Source: Bradyrhizobium daqingense | GTDB taxonomy: Bacteria; Pseudomonadota; Alphaproteobacteria; Rhizobiales; Xanthobacteraceae | NCBI RefSeq assembly: GCF_021044685.1 | Contig: NZ_CP088014.1 | Span: forward strand, 7,798,001-7,862,000 | Direction of reading: 5' to 3' | DNA length: 64,000 bases | Shown here: piece after piece, positions 28,961 to 38,450 of the stretch | Layout: each line of letters opens with the position of its first letter | Numbering within the stretch: the stretch's first letter is position 1 | Notes under the pieces: generated by a model | What the model was told of the DNA's origin: nothing | Seen by the model: only the letters and a program-made list of their open reading frames with translations | Database searches by the model: none | Program-made: the position numbers and the translations under genes

Positions 28961-29737
28961 CTACAAATGCGCTGAAGCCTTTTCGGATAACGATGCGACT
29001 GCGGTCTCTCCTGGCGTTTCAGATGCCCGGCCGCTGGACACAGCCGGCCATGCTGCGGCCTGCAACAGCAAATCGCGCCGACGCTCGGCCATCCGGCTCT
29101 CACCGCTTTCTTCACCGAAACAGATGTTGAATTCGTTACATTGATTGCACACGGGTGTCGTGCACATCGCAAGGCCTTCGTCCTCGCAAAGCATGCGGTA
29201 GAAGAAGCGCTTCCAACGCATATTGTTGACATTGCTCGCGGCGAGCGGCGCGAAATGCCGGCTCATCACGAGCGAGAGTTCGCCACGATCACGCAAGCCG
29301 AGAGCTTCCCAAAGATGGTCCGGCTCCATGGCGCGGCGCGCGATCATCGCAGCCAGCCACCGGCCGATATCCCCTTCCGTCGAGCGATGCTTGAGCAACA
29401 GATCGCGAAGCTTTGCGATCTCCTCATCCTCTTCCCGCTTGAAGGGCGCGGCCTGCTCCGGGGCCCTGATCCCGGTTGGGAGAAAGTGCTGCTCCAGTAA
29501 GACCGCCAATTCAACGCCGGACAGGCCAACTTTCTCAGACAGACAGCCACCATCCATCGTGGCAGCCGCCAGGATAGACGCCAGGGCATGGCGATCGAGA
29601 TTGCTGTCGATGGCGATATCGGCATTTGCAGGATGTTCACCGGTGAGCAGCCGGTAGGTTGAAATTCCCTTGTGCAACTGGCTATTGGCGTCAGCAGCAC
29701 AGGCAGTCGTGAACGGAAGGACGTGCGGCTCGGACAT
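28961..29737 (-). CDS. nifQ: NifQ, molybdenum donor for FeMo-cofactor synthesis
   Basis: The protein of 258 residues (ATG at 29737; an in-frame GTG at 29779 would add 14) ends with the NifQ cysteine motif CTTPVCNQCNEFNICFG, the C-x4-C-x2-C-x5-C ligand set of its Fe-S/Mo cluster. DHLWEALGLRDRGELSLVM and MRWKRFFYRMLCEDEGL are also typical. NifQ delivers molybdenum to NifEN/NifH during cofactor assembly. It is about 150 bp downstream of nifH, with two hairpins between, so it is probably read through from the nifH promoter at a lower level. Confidence 0.93.
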   Translation of the reverse strand: MSEPHVLPFTTACAADANSQLHKGISTYRLLTGEHPANADIAIDSNLDRHALASILAAATMDGGCLSEKVGLSGVELAVLLEQHFLPTGIRAPEQAAPFKREEDEEIAKLRDLLLKHRSTEGDIGRWLAAMIARRAMEPDHLWEALGLRDRGELSLVMSRHFAPLAASNVNNMRWKRFFYRMLCEDEGLAMCTTPVCNQCNEFNICFGEESGESRMAERRRDLLLQAAAWPAVSSGRASETPGETAVASLSEKASAHL

Positions 29738-29806
29738 AACTCTGCGGTTTTTCACAATGCGTGGTTCGTCACGGCGCACTCTGGTTTTCGCGGCCGATCG
29801 TCAGTA

Positions 29807-29877
29807 TGCCGGCCCCCCCCCGGGAAGGGGGGTGAGGGAGACCGGCATCTGTCGCTCGCCTTCGCAAGGCGGCGACT
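29807..29877 (-). terminator. Two hairpins downstream of nifH
   Basis: ATGCCGG and CCGGCAT with C-run/G-run pairing form a long stem around 29807-29848. GTCGC-CGCCTT and AAGGCG-GCGAC form a second stem at about 29850-29877. No T-run follows; partial termination or protection of the abundant nifH message before nifQ is likely. Confidence 0.65.
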
Positions 29878-29885
29878 CGCGGCCT

Positions 29886-30881
<996 letters not shown>

Positions 30882-30931
30882 TTACACGTCGGCGTGCACT
30901 CAGCCCTCACTCAGTGTTGCTGCCGCTTATC

Positions 30932-30947
30932 AGCAACAGCCGTGCCA
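30932..30947 (-). promoter_or_regulatory. Sigma-54 promoter of nifH
   Basis: On the minus strand it reads TGGCACGGCTGTTGCT, a perfect -24/-12 element. It lies about 160 bp from the nifH start. Confidence 0.95.
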
Positions 30948-31017
30948 AGGTCTAACCCGGCACCTTAAGCTTCTGATTACGTTTCCAAAAGCAACCAGCC
31001 GGCGCGCGATCGTAGGC

Positions 31018-31033
31018 TGTTTTGGATCTGACA
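31018..31033 (-). promoter_or_regulatory. NifA upstream activator site 1 of nifH
   Basis: TGTTTTGGATCTGACA is a perfect TGT-N10-ACA about 70 bp upstream of the -24 element. Confidence 0.9.
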
Positions 31034-31046
31034 AGATCTGCCCGGC

Positions 31047-31062
31047 TGTCAGACAACGAACA
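31047..31062 (-). promoter_or_regulatory. NifA upstream activator site 2 of nifH
   Basis: TGTCAGACAACGAACA is a second perfect TGT-N10-ACA, centred 29 bp from site 1. Paired sites are known at B. japonicum nifH. Confidence 0.9.
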
Positions 31063-31337
31063 AACAATCGCAAACATGAACGCCAACAGCCAAATAGGCT
31101 GACTTAGCCGATGCCGCCATTGTGGAACAGAACTTGCTGCCGCTCGCGCAAGCTCAGCCATGTGAGGAGTAAAGATGCCGGACGGAGTCAAAATGAGACG
31201 GGCCAGCGGCTTTGCAAATTCGCTGAGGGCGCACCATGCGCTGATATTGACGTTGACTGTCAAGAACTTCGAATGGCTCCCGGGAAGCAGCAGCCCTGTG
31301 CTATTCGCCCAGCATAGCACGCCTACATAGGTACGCC

Positions 31338-31763
31338 GTGGCTACAATCATCTTTTATCAGAAGCCCGGCTGCGCCACGAACGCGCGTCAGATTCAAGCG
31401 CTAAAGTCCGCCGGTCATGACGTGGTCGTCCAGGACATCTTGAAGGAGCCATGGCATGCGGACGAATTGCGCAGCTTCTTTCGCAATATGCCCGTCGGCT
31501 CCTGGTTCAACCGAGCCGCGCCTCGTGTCAAGTCGGGCGAAGTCAATCTCGATTCTATCGACGCGGCGAGCGCACTCGCATTGATGGTGAGTGATCCACT
31601 CCTGATACGACGACCGTTGATCGACTTAGACGGAATACGATGTGCCGGGCTCGATCGCGAGCCCGCGCTGTCGCTGCTTGGCCACCAGACGCAGGAGCAT
31701 CTCCAGGGATGCCTGCACCAAGCAACTCGCACGCGCTGCCCGAAGATGGGATCAAGCGAATGA
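31338..31763 (+). CDS. ArsC/Spx-like nitrogenase-associated protein
   Basis: From a GTG start it encodes 141 residues with a thioredoxin-like fold beginning ATIIFYQKPGCATNARQIQA, where GCATN is the ArsC-type active-site loop with a single cysteine. RRPLIDLDGIRCAGLD is the conserved cis-Pro region. This is the family annotated as nitrogenase-associated protein, often found beside nifH and of unproven function; it may handle thiols or Fe-S repair. It runs divergently from nifH. A weak sigma-54-like sequence, TGGCTCCCGGGAAGCA at 31274-31289, has correct GG-N10-GC spacing but poor -12 bases. Confidence 0.8.
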   Translation: MATIIFYQKPGCATNARQIQALKSAGHDVVVQDILKEPWHADELRSFFRNMPVGSWFNRAAPRVKSGEVNLDSIDAASALALMVSDPLLIRRPLIDLDGIRCAGLDREPALSLLGHQTQEHLQGCLHQATRTRCPKMGSSE

Positions 31764-31897
31764 GCCTGTTCCGGACGATCACACCAGAAGAATGACGTTC
31801 TCGACTTGCGGCTTGCTTGGCGCGAGTATTTCCTTTAGCAAAACGTGTTTCGCAGCTGTGATCCTGATGCAACTGAGCGGCACGATCGCTCCCATAT

Positions 31898-31911
31898 TTG
31901 ATTGGTATCAA
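31898..31911 (+). promoter_or_regulatory. FixK/FNR-type box upstream of ompW
   Basis: TTGATTGGTATCAA is a perfect TTGAT-N4-ATCAA palindrome, 74 bp before the ompW start, consistent with activation by FixK2 under low oxygen. Confidence 0.88.
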
Positions 31912-31984
31912 ATCTTTCGCCGTTCCTTATGTGTGACAGAGACCTTGCGCGGCTTCTCGCGCGACTTTTGGAATGGAGAATTCG

Positions 31985-32716
31985 ATGAGAGCAAGAACAG
32001 TCCTGGCAACTGTATCGGTCTTCGCGCTAGCGACCTCGTTGGCCAGCAACTCGGTACGTGGTGCTGATCTGGGTCCGGCGCCGGTCTACTATAAAGCTCC
32101 CCCTATTGAACCCCGCAACCCGTGGATGATCCGCCTGCGCGTGCTTGGCGTTTTGCCGGATACCGCAGGCAGTTCCGTCAACGTTCCAGGGACGCCGTTG
32201 CTGTCATCACCCAACTCTGGGCTTTCGATCAGCGATCAAGCTATACCAGAGCTCGACATCACCTATTTCTTCACAGCTAACTTAGCCGCCGAACTCATTC
32301 TCGGCGTGACCAGCCATCACGTCAGCGGCAATGGCGCGCTCACAGGGCTCGATATCGGCAAAGCCTGGCTCTTGCCTCCTACACTGACCCTGCAATATCA
32401 CTTCACCGATTTTGGGCCGCTTAAGCCCTATGTCGGCGCGGGCATCAACTACACTGTATTCTTCAACCAATCGGCAGCCAATACTTCGCTCGCCGGGCTT
32501 TCCGTCACGGATCTAAACATCAAAAACCAATTCGGCGCGGCAGTCCAATTCGGTTTCGATTACATGCTCGATCGCCACTGGGGCCTCAACTTTGACGTTA
32601 AAAAGCTGTGGCTGCGGCCGGAGTACTCGGCCACCTTAAACAATGCGATTGCCGTTACGGGCCGCGCCCATATTGATCCATGGCTCGTCAGCGGCGGCGT
32701 CGCTTACAAGTTCTGA
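31985..32716 (+). CDS. ompW: OmpW-family outer-membrane protein
   Basis: The ATG at 31985 follows GGAGAATTCG and gives 243 residues; the ATG at 31973 lacks a ribosome-binding site. A signal peptide (about 1-30, ending near SVRGADLG) precedes an eight-stranded beta-barrel with WMIRLRVLGVLPD, AELILGVTSHHV, LTLQYHFTDFGPLKPYVGAG and a C-terminal VSGGVAYKF ending in aromatic Phe, as needed for barrel assembly. OmpW proteins form small hydrophobic-compound pores. The FixK box places it in the low-oxygen regulon together with the nif genes. Confidence 0.9.
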   Translation: MRARTVLATVSVFALATSLASNSVRGADLGPAPVYYKAPPIEPRNPWMIRLRVLGVLPDTAGSSVNVPGTPLLSSPNSGLSISDQAIPELDITYFFTANLAAELILGVTSHHVSGNGALTGLDIGKAWLLPPTLTLQYHFTDFGPLKPYVGAGINYTVFFNQSAANTSLAGLSVTDLNIKNQFGAAVQFGFDYMLDRHWGLNFDVKKLWLRPEYSATLNNAIAVTGRAHIDPWLVSGGVAYKF

Positions 32717-33121
32717 CGTTAGAGCAGAGCCAGAGTGGAGAGGCCGTTTGATAAACTCGGATCCCAGCAGGATCATCGAGCTCGTCTCCTACTCTCGCCG
32801 GACTGACACGGAAAGCCGGCTGACGCGCCATCGACGCGTCAGCTCGCAAGAGAGGGAACCGCTGGCGTTGCTCGCGCTGCAAGTTACGAATCGCGCAGCA
32901 CGTGAGTAACATTACACAAACGTCGACTCAGAATATGATCATACGTCTGTTTCGCCACGCTTAAGACCGAAGCCATTTTCCCATTTGCCTGATAAGAAGG
33001 CGATACGCCGCTGACAGCCTAATCTTGGCCGCGAAGTGCCCGGTTAATCTCAGACGATCCGCCCCCCAACGTCGAGCCGACCATGCTAGCTAACCCGGCA
33101 AGCGGCCGCCAAGCGACGCCT
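32717..33121. other. Intergenic region without a recognised gene
   Basis: Between ompW and the convergent ferredoxin gene I see no coding signature and no clear terminator. Confidence 0.4.
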
Positions 33122-33469
33122 CTAGCTTCGCTTGAGCACTATCACAAGCCGGTCGACACGTTGGCCGTGCTTGAGGTGGGATATGACGATCTCGTCGACA
33201 TCCTCAGGCGTGGTCGCGCGATACCAGACTCCGTCGGGATAGACAACCAGCAAAGGACCAGAGTTACAAAAGCCAAGGCAGCCCGCAGTCGCGAAGCCAA
33301 TATCGTCGAGGCCTTGCGCTTCGATCGCCTTGCCCATTCGATCCCACAGAGCTTGCGCGCCGGAGGCGCCACAACTGCCGTGGGGATGGTTTGGCGGACG
33401 CTGCGTGTTGCACGCAAAGACATGGTGCCTATAGAGTTGAGGGAGATGAAATTCTTTTTCTGAGTTCAC
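33122..33469 (-). CDS. Thioredoxin-fold 2Fe-2S ferredoxin
   Basis: This 115-residue protein has the four-cysteine pattern of the Shethna-type / NuoE-like 2Fe-2S ferredoxins: VFACNTQRP, GSCGASGAQAL, and TAGCLGFCNSGPLLVVYPDG. The PDGVWY motif and final helix are typical. Such ferredoxins are common in nif clusters (for example the FeSII/Shethna protein group) and may protect or reduce nitrogenase. The gene lies downstream of the nifZ region on the same strand but separated by about 700 bp. No nearby sigma-54 motif was found. Confidence 0.85.
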   Translation of the reverse strand: MNSEKEFHLPQLYRHHVFACNTQRPPNHPHGSCGASGAQALWDRMGKAIEAQGLDDIGFATAGCLGFCNSGPLLVVYPDGVWYRATTPEDVDEIVISHLKHGQRVDRLVIVLKRS

Positions 33470-34188
33470 GCGCCTATCCTCTGATAGTGAATTTCAGCTG
33501 TCGGGATGAGATGTGAGCGCATAGCCGCCCGCAATGTCCAACGATGACCGTCCATTGGCGCATGGACACCTGCTGACACCAACTCCCGCTTGCGAAGGCA
33601 GTCGGAATGGTCGGGCGCCTTACTCGCTGTCGTCGCTGAGATGAGCGATAGGCACATTCACGTCCGAAGGTCGCCTGCTGATCAATGACAACCTCTTCTC
33701 CCGGCATCGAGACCTCTCATTCATGCAACAATCCCCCCGATCAACTTTCTCGAAGAGCAAGTTGCACACCAAATGCGTCATAGCGCGCCTCACAATTGAG
33801 GGAAGTTGCGGCAATGCCGACGTTCTCGCCGCTATCAGCGATTGAATGCCCATGGCCTCGCTCAGAACAATAATGTCGGCCGGAGAGACGGCGTCGCCCT
33901 CGATCTGTTCACTCATCAAATCGCGGTTACCGGTTCGCTCAACCCGGCCCCGTCGTTTCCTGCTTTAAGGTATCGACAGCAGTTCGGCTCAACCGGAATA
34001 CCCCGCGGCCACGAGCGAGCGGCTGATAAGCCGAGCTGGCACGGGTGTTGAGGACATCGAACCACCCGTTCGGAGTGAGCTTCCCTGGACGCTGGCCGAT
34101 TTGTATCACCCGCCCATTCGGGGCGAAGCGGACGTGGATGATGATTTGTTACAAGCTCATACCGATTCCTTATTTTGGCCGCTTACGA
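33470..34188 (-). other. Region with only a doubtful ORF
   Basis: A 99-codon minus-strand frame at 33620-33919 has a plausible helical N-terminal half (PADIIVLSEAMGIQSLIAAR) but no family signature. It may be a small nif-linked gene or chance. Nothing else is supported here. Confidence 0.3.
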
Positions 34189-34533
34189 TCACGAGCTGAC
34201 ACCCGACAAGCTCGACTGTAATGTGGTCGATTTCGAATATCTTAGCGGGACTCCTTCACGTGATTGCAGATGCGCGTCGTAGCACTGCTCGACCATGCGA
34301 CACCACTCCAAGACATCATCGGTAGGCTTGCACAGCACTGCGCCGTATTCGGCCGGCTCATTGCTCACGGCCCAACATTCCTTTGGCCAATGCGATCCCG
34401 GTCGCCCGCGTTGAGTGTCGAACTCACGCATCACGCCCCGCCCGCGGCGCAGCTGGACAAAGGGACCCATGCCGTCGCTATCGGCAGCAAGCAGCCGTTC
34501 GATCTCGATCAATTCCTCGGTCGTGATCGCCAT
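34189..34533 (-). CDS. Small unrecognised protein in the nifZ operon
   Basis: This 114-residue soluble protein starts MAITTEELIEIERLLAADSD and contains a conserved-looking core, FVQLRRGRGVMREFDTQRGR, then HWPKECWAVSNE and ECYD-like acidic helix (DVLEWCRMVEQCYDAHLQ). No signal peptide or metal-ligand array. It is 33 bp after the upstream ORF on the same strand, so it is probably co-transcribed with nifZ. I do not recognise the family. Its protein-like composition and position argue for a real gene of the nif cluster. Confidence 0.6.
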   Translation of the reverse strand: MAITTEELIEIERLLAADSDGMGPFVQLRRGRGVMREFDTQRGRPGSHWPKECWAVSNEPAEYGAVLCKPTDDVLEWCRMVEQCYDAHLQSREGVPLRYSKSTTLQSSLSGVSS

Positions 34534-34566
34534 CGTCGTTCTTCTATCCTCGGGGACGGTGGTCCT

Positions 34567-34926
34567 TCATTGCCAGAACAGGCGCTCAGGATCCGCATTC
34601 AATTCGTCGATTGCAGGGATCAAGCGATGATAGAGGCTGTAAAATTCCCAGACTCCCCCCGCATGATTTTTGCGAAACAGCTTCCAGATCCCGGTCACGC
34701 CATCATAAAGGATCAGCGCGACATCGACGAGCGCGCCATCCTTGTCGATATTGCGCGAGCAGCAGGGACTCTCGATGCAGTAGCCGCCCCACACGGGCGT
34801 CACGTTTGGCGAGACGTAGAGATAGCGCTTCCGCGCGCTCAAGCCGCGTTCGATCCGTTTGCGATCAAGCTCGTTGAGATGACGCGCCAACCCCGGTTTT
34901 ACTTTCCTCATCAGTGCGGAATTCAT
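34567..34926 (-). CDS. Small nif-linked protein, possibly DUF3024
   Basis: This 119-residue protein has the sequence GGYCIESPCCSRNIDKDG with three cysteines, followed by VDVALILYDGVTGIWKLFRK and GGVWEFYSLYHRLI. The W-K-L and W-x-x-Y pattern at the C terminus recalls DUF3024 proteins seen beside nif genes, but I cannot confirm it. The start at 34926 overlaps the upstream ORF by 62 nt; an in-frame ATG at 34911 overlaps less. The Cys cluster could bind a metal. Confidence 0.6.
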   Translation of the reverse strand: MNSALMRKVKPGLARHLNELDRKRIERGLSARKRYLYVSPNVTPVWGGYCIESPCCSRNIDKDGALVDVALILYDGVTGIWKLFRKNHAGGVWEFYSLYHRLIPAIDELNADPERLFWQ

Positions 34927-35182
34927 GATGAAAGCCTCCCTTCAATGCCTTTTGATGTTCTCTTGAACTCCAGCAGATGAGCAGCTCCTCACCAAAATCA
35001 ACGATAAAGATAGGCTCATGCGCTTTGTTGTTGAGAGTATCGATGACGGTCTGGCGGCTCGGCCTGGCGGCGAGCGAAGCTCCGTCCGTCTCCGTATCGA
35101 CCGATGAGCGGTGCTTGATCAGGTCGGCTGTCGGTTTACCCCGCTGGCCCCACCAATATTTTGGAAAACCTCGCTGAGTCAT
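34865..35182 (-). CDS. Small protein translationally coupled to nifZ
   Basis: The ATG overlaps the nifZ stop in an ATGA arrangement, which signals translational coupling. The 105 residues have a basic N terminus (GFPKYWWGQRGKPTADLIKH), then SRQTVIDTLNNKAHEPIFIV and DFGEELLICWSSREHQKALK. No known domain is recognised. The tight coupling is the main argument that it is a real gene and acts with NifZ or in the same step of MoFe maturation. Confidence 0.6.
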   Translation of the reverse strand: MTQRGFPKYWWGQRGKPTADLIKHRSSVDTETDGASLAARPSRQTVIDTLNNKAHEPIFIVDFGEELLICWSSREHQKALKGGFHHEFRTDEESKTGVGASSQRA

Positions 35183-35493
35183 GACTCCTCCGGTAGTGGC
35201 AAATCATCGACCTCCTCGCCTGCATCCACTGGCTCAAGTTCCTTGCGTTTCATGCCAACGCGGTAGCCGCTTTCCAAAAACTCCACGCCGTAGATGTAGA
35301 ATTGCTGCAAGAACGTGCCGATCGAGACGACGTAGCCCACCTCCCCCTTCTTGACCAAGACGTCTCCGATCTCCTTGCCGGGATAGGTGCCATCATTCCG
35401 GATGACGCGATTGGCGCGAAGCTTTTGGCCAAAGCTGAAGGCGGGTGGGTCGCTTAGCTCGACGGCGTCGCTATCCCGGGGAATTCTGTTCAT
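35179..35493 (-). CDS. nifZ: NifZ
   Basis: The ATG at 35493 after GAGGAGCG gives 104 residues; the long upstream open frame is a shadow. NifZ signature: GQKLRANRVIRNDGTYPGKE, VLVKKGEVGYVVSIGTFLQQ, then FYIYGVEFLESGYRVGMKRK. NifZ is needed for formation of the second P-cluster of the MoFe protein. It lies 250 bp downstream of frxA in the nifB transcription unit and is coupled to a small downstream ORF. Confidence 0.95.
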   Translation of the reverse strand: MNRIPRDSDAVELSDPPAFSFGQKLRANRVIRNDGTYPGKEIGDVLVKKGEVGYVVSIGTFLQQFYIYGVEFLESGYRVGMKRKELEPVDAGEEVDDLPLPEES

Positions 35494-35743
35494 ATTTCGC
35501 TCCTCATGCACCGACGGCGCGGGGGCACGCCGAGGGGACACTCTGCTCCGCATCACGAGGCGCCCTCGAGCGCCGAAATGTCGCCAGGCTGTGCTGCCCG
35601 CCAGCAACAGCCCCATCGCAGGAATCCAGAGCGGCCACCGTCCGTAAGAGCAGACGCCGGCGCCTGCGGAGCCGCCAGTTCGCAGCGCGACGTTTGGGAC
35701 GTGTTCAGCACCAGCGATTGCATTGCCGGTCAGGCTCCACACT

Positions 35744-35968
35744 TCAGACGGGCGCCTGGTAGCGAGGCAAGGCCCTGTCAACCACGCAGGTGTTGTCGAC
35801 CGGACAGGCAGCGGCACATTGCGGTTCGTCAAAATGCCCCACGCATTCGCTGCATTTCGCCGCTTCAATGACAAAGTTTCCCCCCTTCTCCGAAATAGCA
35901 ACGTTCGGGCATAAAGGCTCGCAAGCTGAGCAGCTCGTGCACTGCGAGGCGATGATTTTGAATGGCAC
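35744..35968 (-). CDS. frxA: FrxA, bacterial-type 2[4Fe-4S] ferredoxin downstream of nifB
   Basis: The start is GTG at 35968 directly behind AAGGAGG, giving 74 residues beginning (M)[20 protein letters not shown]. Two cluster motifs are present: [12 protein letters not shown] and [18 protein letters not shown], the second with the long insert typical of FdxN/FrxA ferredoxins. It lies 10 bp after nifB, as in B. japonicum. It probably feeds electrons to NifB or nitrogenase. Upstream in-frame extension to 36034 lacks a ribosome-binding site. Confidence 0.92.
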
Positions 35969-35978
35969 ATATTCCTCC

Positions 35979-37478
35979 TTACGCCGCAGAGATCCGATCT
36001 CCAGGCCAACGCGGGGGCACGCCGCGCTGCACATGCTGGATCTCCCCGCGCTTTACTTTGCCGACATAGGCCCTGAACCAAGCGATCGTCGACTTCTCAA
36101 TGTACTCATAGGCGAATTGATCGACCGGCTCGATCCCAGCCTTGATCAGGCCGCTCTTGGGGCAGCCGCCGATCTTAGCCACGAAGACCGCGTGGCAGTC
36201 ACGGATGTCGCGCATGATCACGGATAGCCTATCTTCCTCGCCATAGCCGGCCTGGCAGTAACCCTCCACACGACGTAGCCCGACGAACTTGGCGCCGGAT
36301 GTGGAGAGCTCGTACAGTTGGAATTCCTTTGCATGTCCAAAGTGCTCGTTGATCAATCCCGAGCCCTTAGTTGCGACGGCTACTAGAACAGTGATCGCGC
36401 TCATCTCTCCGGAGACTCCCGCCAACTCCTTTTGACCGGCCGCGACTTTGGAGACGCGCTCATTCTCTACCCTTTTTTGATAAGCCTTGCGCATCTCTAG
36501 GTCATAATGGACGTCCATTTTCATCACCTGATCATTGGTGAACTCCGCGCTGCGATCCTCGCCGAGTAGACCGACCGCATCAGCGCGGCACTGCCGGCAA
36601 TGCCGCATCATGTTTATCTTCCCTTCGCAAGCATCTTGCAGCGTCTTCAATTCTTGAGCCGTCGGACCGCGCTGACCGTTGAGGCCAAATGCTGTTCCGT
36701 GCTCGGGTACGGAGATCAGCGGCATGATATTGTGAAGGAAGGCACCGCGCGACGTGACCGCCTTGTTGACCTCGACCAGGTGGTCATCATTGATATTGGG
36801 GATCATCACCGAGTTGATCTTGCACAAAATGCCCCGTTCGCTAAGCATCTCGAGCCCTTGAAGCTGGCGATTGGTGAGTATCCTTGCCGCCTCGATGCCG
36901 GTGTATCGCTTGTGGTTGAAGAAGATCCATGGATAAATCTTGGCTCCGATTTCAGGATCGACCATGTTGATGGTGATGGTGACGTGGTCAACTTTGGCCC
37001 TCACGATGGTATCGACATAGTCTGGCAGCGCTAGTCCGTTGGTTGACAGACACAGCTTGATGTCAGGAGCAGCCTCGGTGACCAACGCGAGCGTTTTGAA
37101 CGTCTTTGCTGGATTGGCCAGGGCATCGCCGGGACCAGCGATGCCAAGTACCGTCATCTGCGGAATGGTCGTCGCGACCGCGATCACTTTTCTCACTGCC
37201 TGCTCAGGGGTGAGCTTCTCGCTCACCACACCCGGACGCGATTCATTGGCGCAGTCGTATTTTCGGTTGCAGTAGTTGCACTGGATATTGCAGGCAGGTG
37301 CGACCGCGACATGCATGCGAGCGTAATGATGGTGCGCATCCTCGCTGTAACAGGGATGGTTTTTCACCCTTTCCCAGATTTCGACCGGCAGATCGCCTCG
37401 GCCGGCCTGCGAGCCGCAGCTCGCCCGCCCGGTCTTCGCCGAAGCGCGGCAGCCCTTATGCTCGGTTATGGACTGCAT
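35979..37478 (-). CDS. nifB: NifB, radical-SAM FeMo-cofactor precursor synthase
   Basis: The ATG at 37478 after GGGAAGATC gives 499 residues; a further upstream frame to 37562 lacks a ribosome-binding site. The radical SAM motif [14 protein letters not shown] lies at about residues 65-78 and further cluster cysteines follow (HCRQCRADA). A NifX-like domain is fused at the C terminus (about 365-480, [20 protein letters not shown]). NifB makes NifB-co, the 8Fe-9S-C core of FeMo-co, from 4Fe-4S clusters with SAM as carbide donor. It has its own sigma-54 promoter and NifA site. Confidence 0.97.
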   Translation of the reverse strand: MQSITEHKGCRASAKTGRASCGSQAGRGDLPVEIWERVKNHPCYSEDAHHHYARMHVAVAPACNIQCNYCNRKYDCANESRPGVVSEKLTPEQAVRKVIAVATTIPQMTVLGIAGPGDALANPAKTFKTLALVTEAAPDIKLCLSTNGLALPDYVDTIVRAKVDHVTITINMVDPEIGAKIYPWIFFNHKRYTGIEAARILTNRQLQGLEMLSERGILCKINSVMIPNINDDHLVEVNKAVTSRGAFLHNIMPLISVPEHGTAFGLNGQRGPTAQELKTLQDACEGKINMMRHCRQCRADAVGLLGEDRSAEFTNDQVMKMDVHYDLEMRKAYQKRVENERVSKVAAGQKELAGVSGEMSAITVLVAVATKGSGLINEHFGHAKEFQLYELSTSGAKFVGLRRVEGYCQAGYGEEDRLSVIMRDIRDCHAVFVAKIGGCPKSGLIKAGIEPVDQFAYEYIEKSTIAWFRAYVGKVKRGEIQHVQRGVPPRWPGDRISAA

Positions 37479-37593
37479 GATCTTCCCGCTATTGACCGCT
37501 GCTTTGATATATTTTCCGCGCTCCACGACCGAGATCACTCCCCTGCAAGCATCGACGCCCACAGATCATCCTAGAGCGCGCTTCAGGAAGATT

Positions 37594-37609
37594 AGCAACT
37601 TGCATGCCG
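37594..37609 (-). promoter_or_regulatory. Sigma-54 promoter of nifB
   Basis: On the minus strand it reads CGGCATGCAAGTTGCT, one base from TGGCAY-N5-TTGCT, with GG-N10-GC spacing. Confidence 0.8.
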
Positions 37610-37694
37610 TGGCGAGGATGATGCGAATGCAACCACAGTACACCGAGTAGGCGCAGCGATAGCGTTGGCACTTGCAAGACAGCAATGATGAGCT

Positions 37695-37710
37695 TGTTGG
37701 CAAAGCGACA
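37695..37710 (-). promoter_or_regulatory. NifA upstream activator site of nifB
   Basis: TGTTGGCAAAGCGACA is a perfect TGT-N10-ACA, about 86 bp upstream of the -24 element of nifB. Confidence 0.88.
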
Positions 37711-38225
37711 GATGCGTCGCCATTCTCACTCGGGGCTCCATCTCGTGTGCTTTTCACTCTCGCGGGGCTCGCCCCGATCCAGCTCATCTGAACGGGCTTT
37801 CGCGCGCTGCCGCTCTCAATTGGCCCGATCCGAACTGGGGAAGCCGGACATCATAAGGCCAATACTAGGGCAACACGCGTCCGAATATGACAGGCAGCAA
37901 TGAGGGCCAAAGATGATGGTGCAATCGCCTTGTCCCGACTGGCTGAGTAAACCCCGCCTCATCAATGCCGTCGCGGCGGGCCGACGTTTGCTGATCTTGA
38001 TATGCTGCGCCGCAGCCAGTCGACCCCCAAAGCCCCGAGACAGCGCCGACTTACCGGCGAATAAGCCGACCGATGCATCTGGTGTGCTCAGCACATCGCA
38101 TTTTCAATTCCCTGATGCCAGGACGAGAGAGACGACAATGATCTCGGTCCCCAGGGCGGGCGCCAAGGTCCGCGAGAGTAACCTTTGCATCCGCCGCATC
38201 GACAGCGCTCATCTCCGTGAGCGCT
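37711..38225 (-). other. Region between nifT and the nifB regulatory sites
   Basis: A 65-codon minus-strand frame (38051-38248) overlaps the end of nifT by 23 nt and begins MRAATIHEALTEMSAVDAAD; it could be a small coupled gene but has no family signature. Otherwise nothing is recognised. Confidence 0.35.
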
Positions 38226-38450
38226 TCATGGATCGTCGCCGCTCTCATCCCGCTTCTTCGCGTCGATTGTGATCGGTAACCGTGTGTCGCTCGCCATCTC
38301 GGGCAAATCGAGCACCCAACCGTTAGCGACTTTGATCCAGCCGCCCCATAGGGTCTCGTACTCGGAGGCCACGATTGACTCTTCGATATCCTTTTTTGGC
38401 ACGTAGATTGACAAGCCCGTGTCCGGAGAGCGGCGGATCATGATTTTCAC
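38226..38450 (-). CDS. nifT: NifT/FixU
   Basis: A GTG start at 38450, overlapping the nifS stop as GTGA, gives 74 residues beginning (M)KIMIRRSPDTGLSIYVPKKD, the NifT/FixU signature, with LWGGWIKVANGWVLDLPE in the centre. GGGAGC lies 10 nt upstream. NifT is a small conserved nif protein of uncertain role in MoFe protein assembly. It is translationally coupled to nifS. Confidence 0.93.
   Translation of the reverse strand: MKIMIRRSPDTGLSIYVPKKDIEESIVASEYETLWGGWIKVANGWVLDLPEMASDTRLPITIDAKKRDESGDDP

Noticed and set aside
31274-31289. TGGCTCCCGGGAAGCA as sigma-54 promoter of the ArsC-like gene
   Set aside because: GG-N10-GC spacing is right but the -12 half is poor and no NifA site lies within 200 bp on that side; kept only as a remark.
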